From assembly GCA_028455995.1 (NCBI GenBank), contig JABELC010000003.1, positions 3,348,001 through 3,412,000 on the forward strand: a DNA stretch of 64,000 nucleotides, read 5' to 3'. The stretch comes from Scleromitrula shiraiana (lineage: Eukaryota > Ascomycota > Leotiomycetes > Helotiales > Sclerotiniaceae). The notes below the pieces were generated by a model. That model had not been told where the DNA came from, did no database searches, and worked only from the letters and a program-made list of their open reading frames with translations. Positions 57,648 through 64,000 of the stretch are shown here, in pieces. The position numbers and the translations under genes are program-made. Position 1 is the stretch's first letter; the number at the start of each line of letters is the position of its first letter.

Positions 57648-60398
57648 CTAACACCCCCCTCCACCCCCACCACCACAACCACCTCCTCCGCCTCCTCCAC
57701 ACCCTCCTCCTCCTCCGCTACAACCCCCAGACACCGCACCACCACCACACCCTCCACTCCGACAGCTCCCACATCCACCGGGTCCACCGCATCCTCCTGC
57801 TGCTACGCCGCCTCCGCATGTTCCTTGACAACAGGCGCCTGCTACGCCGGATCCTGGATGATGGGGGAGGGGGTTGTTAGTTTGAGTTTGTGTTTGGTTT
57901 GATGATGAGATGGGGGGGGCGGGGTGGTTGGGTTAGAGTGGAAAGGGGGAAGGGGGAAGGGGTTGAGATAGTGAGTGAGTGTGGGGAAAAGCGAGTACGA
58001 ATGTATACAAATACATAAATTCCACAAGCGGATAATTATAACCAACAAAAAGGAAGAAAAACCAAACTTACCCATCGCCATTCCCCCCGGATCCCCCGCA
58101 AAATAACACGGTCCAGTCCCCACAACCCCCATACTCATGTACGGTCCATACATCAAAAATGGATATCCCCAACTCCCCGCATAATACTCATCTCTCCTAG
58201 GGACCTCCCTCCCTCTCTGCTTCGCCCGCGAACACGCTTTAATATACGCGGCATCGAGGTCCTTTTTGCGCTGGGCGCGGAGACGAGAAAATACCTTTGC
58301 GCGGGTGGGGTCTTCGAGGGGACGCACGGAGGAGTGCGATGATATGTGGGGGGAGGCGGTGGGGGGGTAGAGGGTTGATGTGGATGAGGAGTGGAAGTTG
58401 TTGAGGATTTTTTCGTGCTTGGAGGTTCCGAAGAGGCCGTGGGAGGCTTCGATGTGTTTTGCGCGGATGGCTGGGAGGGAGAAGGTGGGGTGTAAGTGGG
58501 GTGTTTGGTTTGGTTTGGTTTGATAGGTTTGGATTTGGGGATGGTGGTAAGACGGAGTGGGATGCTTACCTTCACAATACCAACATGTGCATTCGCTATA
58601 TACTTCTCCGTACAATCTTTCATATGTCTTGCTAGTCCATTCAAAACCTTCAGATAAAGCATCCTCTTCCATTTTATCATCATGATCAATAAACTTTTTA
58701 CATTCCTTGAGAGTATATTCGTAATACTGTTGTGGTGAAAGCTGATGTGTATGCCATGCCAAATCAACATCCAGAGTCGGCACCACTACATGGTCAGGAT
58801 GAGATTTCATGATATGAATGAATCGTTTATATTTCCTGATTAATCGCTTCATTGTTTCTTGGGCCGTCGGAGAATGAAGCCAGTCAATTCCATGCATCTT
58901 ATCGACAAATACACCTTGGCGCATGATGGCACCTCCAAGTTCAAGTGCGAAGATTGAGGGATTATCCCAATATCTAGACATCATCTTGCGGATTGCGAGA
59001 CGTGATGCGCGGAGGAAATTAGCACCCCAGCTGTTGTTGATTCTCTTGATGGCTGAATGGTCTTTAAGGACCTTTTCAATCATATCTCTGACGTCCGTCA
59101 TAGCAACAGGTCTCAAATCGTCTTGCTTGATGAGATCTAGAATTCTTGATTTTAGCTCAATTTTTATCAGACGGTTTGGTAAAGTGTTGGGGTAATTATG
59201 AGTTTTTCCAGGCTGGGGACCATCTGGCTGTCCGGTGCTTGGAGATAATATAGTACCTCCCAGAGGATAATCTTTCAAAATCAAATTCTCGACTTCCCTC
59301 TTGAACTTGGCAACTGCTAATAGATCATGGTTGATTTCACCACCACATTTGATGCAACTATATGACAGCCCTCGGTCACCATAACCTGATCCATTCATTT
59401 CCATAATTCTGTCAAAGTCAGCAATACTTTTTCTAATAAGCAGTAGTCTTAGAACGTACTCTTCAATTGTAGGCTTTTCGTTCTTGCCACATGTGGTCCA
59501 AGGAATTTCCAATCTCTGAGAACATCTTGGACAATGAATGATTTTGGTGAGTTGATCTTCGACATTATTCCAATGCTGCCCTGTGTTTTTTACAAACTTC
59601 TGTTTGGCACCTTCAGGAACGTCATAATTGAAATTCGTATCAATAGCCGCATTGACTGCTTTCCATGGCATGCCTGTTGCCCATAGATGTTTCAGTCCGT
59701 AGCGGATACAATCTTCGAGATAATTGCGTGGATTGAGCATAAAAGTATGCCATACCATAAGAACGTCTAATATTGAGATTAGTAAACGCATGCCACATGG
59801 TGAGTGTGAACAACGAACCAATGGGGGGTAAATCTGAAGTATTCCATTCCTGAGCCTTGCCACTCTTTGGAAAATCTACAAGACTGGGATCGTCTGACAA
59901 TTGATTCGTCTGCTGTAGTGGAGTTCCTTTCTCTTGAACACACAAAACCTTCAACCACCAATATTCAAATCTCTCAACTGCTCTTGCAACATACAAAGCC
60001 CATCTCTTCTCTCGAGTCTTTGCTAGAGCTTCGTCGCGTTTATCGACACGCTCACAATGGGAATCCCAAAGTCCAAACAAACCATCAGTGTACCCAATAT
60101 CCTCTCGGAGACTGTGAAAAGTATTCAATAATTTTAGATGTGCTAAACATATATTGACATCTGGAAGTGGGAGAGGTTTATCATATATTTTGAGATTTGA
60201 AAATGCTTCAGTCAAATCTTCAGGTGTTGGGTCATCGATAGGATCTGTAGCGGTGTAGTTTGGAAGAGTTGAGGTTGTGTAATCTGGAGGAGCTGGTTTA
60301 CTTTCATATTCCGGAGCATTAGAAGTAGAAGTTTCATTCCTTGAAGATGAGTTTCCGGCAGCATTCAAAGTACGAGACAATTTCTCTCGAAGAGGCAT
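57648..60398 (-). CDS. DUF1399 (glycine-rich domain) protein with Gly/Cys-rich tail
   Basis: Five segments were checked and reduce to four exons: 60398-59819, 59766-58570, 58470-58072 and 57853-57648 (introns 52, 99 and 218 nt), 793 residues. Splicing yields LPPIDVLMVWHTFMLNPRNYLEDC, the first DUF1399-type WH motif; a second is VPTLDVDLAWHTHQLSPQQYYEY. Cysteine pairs CPRCSQ, CIKCGG and CTCWYCE suggest zinc sites. The final exon is almost pure Gly and Cys (blocks such as GGCGGPGGCGSCRSGGCGGG). Related proteins are common in fungi, and plant GRDP relatives are linked to stress and development, but the biochemical role is unknown. The intact Gly/Cys exon and correct phases argue that the gene is functional. 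Confidence 0.88.
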
Positions 60399-61436
60399 GA
60401 TGAATGATGCTCTATATCATTGATAAGATGATATCTGTTTGCGGGTAAATATTTATCAAAGTGGAATGTGCAAAGTATATTAATGAACCTGAGGTCAGTC
60501 GTCATATAGTAATCGTGACTCTCATCGATTTAAGAAAATCGAATTGAAGAATAGACTGAGCTTTAGTAAAGAATTTATTGATGATCAAATGCAAGAGTGA
60601 GGCTGAGACTAAGCTGAGCAGGAATATGCAGACTAGTTTAAAACATACCAAGTAGTACACCTTAGTTCCGCAGTAGAAGCTTTTTAGAATGGAAAGAAGC
60701 AAACAATCGAATCAGCCCTGTCATATGACGGATGCTTGTTTCTCGAATATCTCAATTCACTTCCTTTGGTAACCCAATCGGAATTGATAGAATTCGGTTG
60801 CCTGTCTAGAAAGTATTCTGCCTTTTGCCTCGCCTTGGGCTATGCTTTTACTCCATGCCGCACGCTTTGATGAGATGACGAAATGTTGATCACTGTCCTA
60901 GAATCTTATTTACGTCAGTCTTTGTCCTACAGTCATTAGTTCTATTAGAATTTGTAAGTAATCCACAGGTGTATCATTGATGTATGCGCTGCTCCTTTCA
61001 GCCCATCGTCGTACCGCACCGCACAGCACAGCACAGCATAACACCTCACATGTGCATAGCGTAAGAGGACTGACATTTTTGCGGGGTAAACCTAACCTCT
61101 CCAGCTTGTACTGTGTAGAGTCACGTTATCTAATCTTGCTGACTAATATCTGAAAGTAATTATAATCAATCACTTGGTGGATCTAAATTTAAATCTAGTC
61201 ATTACCTAATCTTACCTATTTCGGTATCATACTAGTTTTACGGGGTATTTCCATTTTCATCCAAAGTTGATAGAAGGGGAAACTTTGAACTGTACGAAGT
61301 ACTCTTCCTCCTTAATAAATACATACATTCAATTTTGTTTCTCTGTTTTATCTATGCACGTTGAGTATATCTACAACTAATTACTCAAAATCATCGACCG
61401 TTATCCTTTCCATTGTGCTCAAATGCTACTTTCTAC
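60399..61436. promoter_or_regulatory. divergent promoter region
   Basis: Upstream of both the DUF1399 gene and the Ted1-like gene. A short GCACA/GCATA repeat is at about 61,018-61,042. No binding site can be named. Confidence 0.5.
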
Positions 61437-63248
61437 ATGTTCCTAGTACCTGTGCTTCGTTATGCACTCTTCATTCTTGTGCCTCTCTCATTAGCTTTTA
61501 CTTCCTACTTATATTTATATCCTGCATTTCATCTTTGTTCATTTCCTGCCCCCGAATATGATCCATCAGAAGCATACGTCAATACTTTACGTCAACATAC
61601 AATTCCGAGCTCATACGATGCCTCGAAGGTAGCACCATTTAGACTTCTAGCTTTAGGGGATCCTCAGCTTGAGGGCGATTCTTCTATAGGATATATCGAA
61701 TCAATTACCCTACCAAATTTACGAAAGTTTTTTCAAGACGCCTTACTTCTCGATGGCGTAGAACATAGCCTTCTTCAACGTGTACGCCATAGCTTACACG
61801 ATATTATCGACTTCTATCTTGACGATCTACCTAAAGCTTTCGAAGTTTATCGTAAACGATTCGATCACGTCGGTAACGATTATTATCTGGGACATATCTA
61901 TCGAACATTACATTGGTGGTTGGATCCTACACATGTTACGGTACTTGGAGATTTAGTTGGTAGCCAATGGATAGATGATGAAGAATTCGAAGTTCGTGGG
62001 GCAAGGTATTGGAATCGAGTATTCAAACATGGGGAACGAATTCCAGATGAGATTATGTCTCAACCATCTACCGATTTTCAGGATACAAAAATACTTGGAG
62101 ATGATGCTGCTGCTTGGAAACAAAGGATCATAAACGTGGCTGGCAATCATGATGTTGGATATGCTGGGGATCTTTCGCAAGAACGGTTGACTCGGTTTGA
62201 ACGAGTTTTTGGGAAGCCAAATTATGAATTACGATTTCAACTTCCTCTACATAATACATCTGCGAACTCGACGGTCGAAATACAAGAGGATAATGCGCAA
62301 GAGACTGAAGTGAAAGAGATTCCAGAAATTCGAATCATGGTTCTGAATGATATGAATCTTGATACCCCTGTATCTGACAAGGACCTTCAAGATGCATCAT
62401 ACAGATTCCTCAACGACGTTATAACTGCTTCATATCCAGTTGAACGAAAGGCAATATTCACGTTGGTTCTCACACATATACCAATTTACAAAGACGAAGG
62501 AATTTGTGTTGATGGACCATTCTTTGATTTCTTTGATGGGGAATACGGGAATGGAGTAAAAGAACAGAACCATCTTTCTCGAGATGCCTCGAAAGGAATG
62601 TTAGAAGGTGTATTCGGCATGAGTGGTAACGCAGAAGTAGCCGGTAAAGGAATGGGTAGACATGGTATTGTACTCACCGGCCATGATCACGAAGGCTGCG
62701 ATATCTATCATCACATAAACCAAAGCGAACCATCCGAAACCCAAAAATGGCAAGCAAATCGCTTTGTGGATGCCAAAAATCTTATCAATCAACCAGGGAT
62801 TCCCGGTCTTCGCGAAATCACGGTGAGGAGTATGATGGGAGATTTTGGAGGAAATGCAGGGTTATTGAGTTTGTGGTTCAATACAGATGAGTGGGAGTGG
62901 AAGTTTGAATTCGTCAATTGTGCTTTGGGTACTCAGCATATTTGGTGGTTTGTTCATATCTTGGATCTTATTACCCTTGTTGTTGGGGTTGTGTATGTTG
63001 TTTGCTTTGTGGGTAAGAAGGTTTTGGGGATTTTTGGAGTAGGCAAGGGAGTTGGAAAAGGGGGCATCAAAAAGGGGAAGGGCAAGAAAGTTACATTTTC
63101 CATGCAGATGGATAAAATGAATAATGAGAAGGGGGATGGGAATGGGAATGGTAAAGCGCATGGAACTGTCAAGGAAAAGGGCAATGAAAACGATGAGAAG
63201 TTGGAAAATGGTCATGGAAATGCTAAAGAAATGGGAATTGTAAGTTAG
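61437..63248 (+). CDS. Ted1/Mpe1-like ER metallophosphoesterase
   Basis: A single exon of 603 residues. The start chosen is ATG 61437 (MFLVPVLRYALFILVPLSL), which begins just before the hydrophobic anchor; the frame is open further upstream only from a TTG. All calcineurin-like phosphoesterase motifs are present: GDPQLEG, LGDLVGSQ, GNHDVGYAG, LTHIPIYK and GHDHEGCD. A second membrane segment (LDLITLVVGVVYVVCFVGKK) lies near the C-terminus, followed by a Lys/Gly-rich cytosolic tail. Yeast Ted1 and human PGAP5/MPPE1 remodel the ethanolamine-phosphate of GPI anchors at ER exit, so a GPI-anchor role is a reasonable inference. The C-terminal low-complexity tail is probably disordered. Confidence 0.9.
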   Translation: MFLVPVLRYALFILVPLSLAFTSYLYLYPAFHLCSFPAPEYDPSEAYVNTLRQHTIPSSYDASKVAPFRLLALGDPQLEGDSSIGYIESITLPNLRKFFQDALLLDGVEHSLLQRVRHSLHDIIDFYLDDLPKAFEVYRKRFDHVGNDYYLGHIYRTLHWWLDPTHVTVLGDLVGSQWIDDEEFEVRGARYWNRVFKHGERIPDEIMSQPSTDFQDTKILGDDAAAWKQRIINVAGNHDVGYAGDLSQERLTRFERVFGKPNYELRFQLPLHNTSANSTVEIQEDNAQETEVKEIPEIRIMVLNDMNLDTPVSDKDLQDASYRFLNDVITASYPVERKAIFTLVLTHIPIYKDEGICVDGPFFDFFDGEYGNGVKEQNHLSRDASKGMLEGVFGMSGNAEVAGKGMGRHGIVLTGHDHEGCDIYHHINQSEPSETQKWQANRFVDAKNLINQPGIPGLREITVRSMMGDFGGNAGLLSLWFNTDEWEWKFEFVNCALGTQHIWWFVHILDLITLVVGVVYVVCFVGKKVLGIFGVGKGVGKGGIKKGKGKKVTFSMQMDKMNNEKGDGNGNGKAHGTVKEKGNENDEKLENGHGNAKEMGIVS

Positions 63249-63631
63249 TTGCGTATTTTTTGTACGATACCCTTGATACATTCGTTGGTTATAGTTATAG
63301 ATAGACTCATGGATGAATGGAAAGCTGGGGAAATCCAAACACATAGAATTTTCTTTACTTACGGAAGTCCCTCGGCTCTTCATGGAAGCCTAAGCGAAAC
63401 ACCGACCACTATTATCTTGATCGGTGAATGGTATATGTAGTAGGGTTTCGCAGAGATATTTACAAACGTATAGCTACAGCAGTGCGCTTTATATATGCTG
63501 ATCGATTATCTATCATAAAATCTATATATAACACTTTGGTCTGGACCAACTCCAGCTCGTAAAGGTATCACTCAAAGACACAACATTGCATCCATTCAAA
63601 CTAATTCAAGCACCTCCCACTCCTCCAAATG
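63249..63631. other. intergenic, no gene seen
   Basis: 3' flank of the Ted1-like gene. No recognisable feature. Confidence 0.5.
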
Positions 63632-63901
63632 ACTCCGATCCCGCTGCATCTCGATTTCCTCCTCCGACGACCCCTGGGATACAGGCGTCTCCCTCTTCAC
63701 CATCTTCAATGCCCTCATCCAACCCTCAGAATCCCAACTTTCCACGCGCGAAGCCGCCGAGAAAACAAATCTGCTGCACCCGACTAACGACCAAGAAGAC
63801 GCTTTATACCGCGAAAAAACGATATCTTTCTTATTAGAGTTAGACAAAATGCACGTTAAGCTTGCATCACAGGTTCCTTACCAAAGACCTGAGATGGATA
63901 G
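63632..63901 (+). CDS. possible partial gene at the window edge
   Basis: A plus frame open from about 63,632 to 63,901 reads SSDDPWDTGVSLFTIFNALI and later EDALYREKTISFLLELDKMH, which is more protein-like than the two competing frames (plus 63,586-63,837 and minus 63,596-63,847). No start codon or family was identified. It may be one exon of a gene continuing past the window. Confidence 0.25.
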
Positions 63902-64000
63902 ATAGATTGGTTGATTTATTTTTTGAGGTGAGGAAATTATCGCTGTTTAGGGGGAGTGGATTTGGTCCGGCTACAATTGAAGAATGGTCTCGTGAGTAGA

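Noticed and set aside
58153..58770. 205-codon minus frame overlapping the DUF1399 gene
   Set aside because: Shadow frame of exons whose true frame contains the DUF1399 motifs.

Overview
The window looks like nuclear chromosomal DNA of a filamentous ascomycete, most likely a leotiomycete of the Botrytis/Sclerotinia/Monilinia type. The evidence is short GT..AG introns (mostly 47-220 nt), fungal-only families (HET domain, LaeA-like methyltransferase, 2EXR, DUF1399), and gene-bearing DNA alternating with very AT-rich blocks that resemble RIP (repeat-induced point mutation) output. The genus is an inference from how the proteins read, not from a search.

Layout. 1-2,580 is an AT-rich desert. 3.9-5.4 kb holds an unrecognised minus-strand gene whose single reading frame is cut by two TAG codons. 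6.9-15.1 kb is a housekeeping block: ZIP zinc transporter (+), ribosomal protein uL14/RPL23 (-), RPD3-type histone deacetylase (-) and, divergent from it, the proteasome deubiquitinase RPN11 (+). 15.7-17.3 kb holds a repeat protein of about nine 22-residue units, several carrying the SUMO consensus IKxE, followed by a reading frame broken by stops. 17.3-22.1 kb is gene-poor.

22.1-29.0 kb is a second AT-rich island. It contains a 2.6-kb imperfect inverted repeat (about 0.9-kb arms), a 53-bp triple tandem repeat, one intact-looking two-exon gene for a Ser/Arg-rich orphan protein, and a 1.23-kb element with about 340-bp terminal inverted repeats flanked by TA, as expected of a Tc1/mariner-type non-autonomous element. 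29-33 kb has little more than a tiny HTH-like gene.

33.4-46.9 kb is accessory: a GNAT acetyltransferase, a small CxxC protein, a phosphotransferase (APH-like) gene interrupted by two TGA codons at Trp-like positions, a 5' fragment of a cytochrome P450 truncated where AT-rich DNA begins, an intronless HET-domain gene, a tRNA-Pro(TGG) with an intron, and a seven-exon LaeA-like methyltransferase. 46.9-53.2 kb is a 6.3-kb stretch with no gene I can support apart from one doubtful small ORF. 53.2-63.2 kb is genic again: TIM50, a 2EXR-like protein, a 39-copy 7-bp satellite, a DUF1399 protein with a Gly/Cys-rich tail, and a Ted1-like metallophosphoesterase. The right edge may contain the start of another gene.

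The two most unusual themes are several loci where one reading frame continues through internal stop codons (TAG/TAG, TAG-TAG, TGA/TGA), which could be decay or stop-codon correction by A-to-I mRNA editing, and an abrupt C-rich to G-rich switch of the coding strand near the 3' end of four genes.
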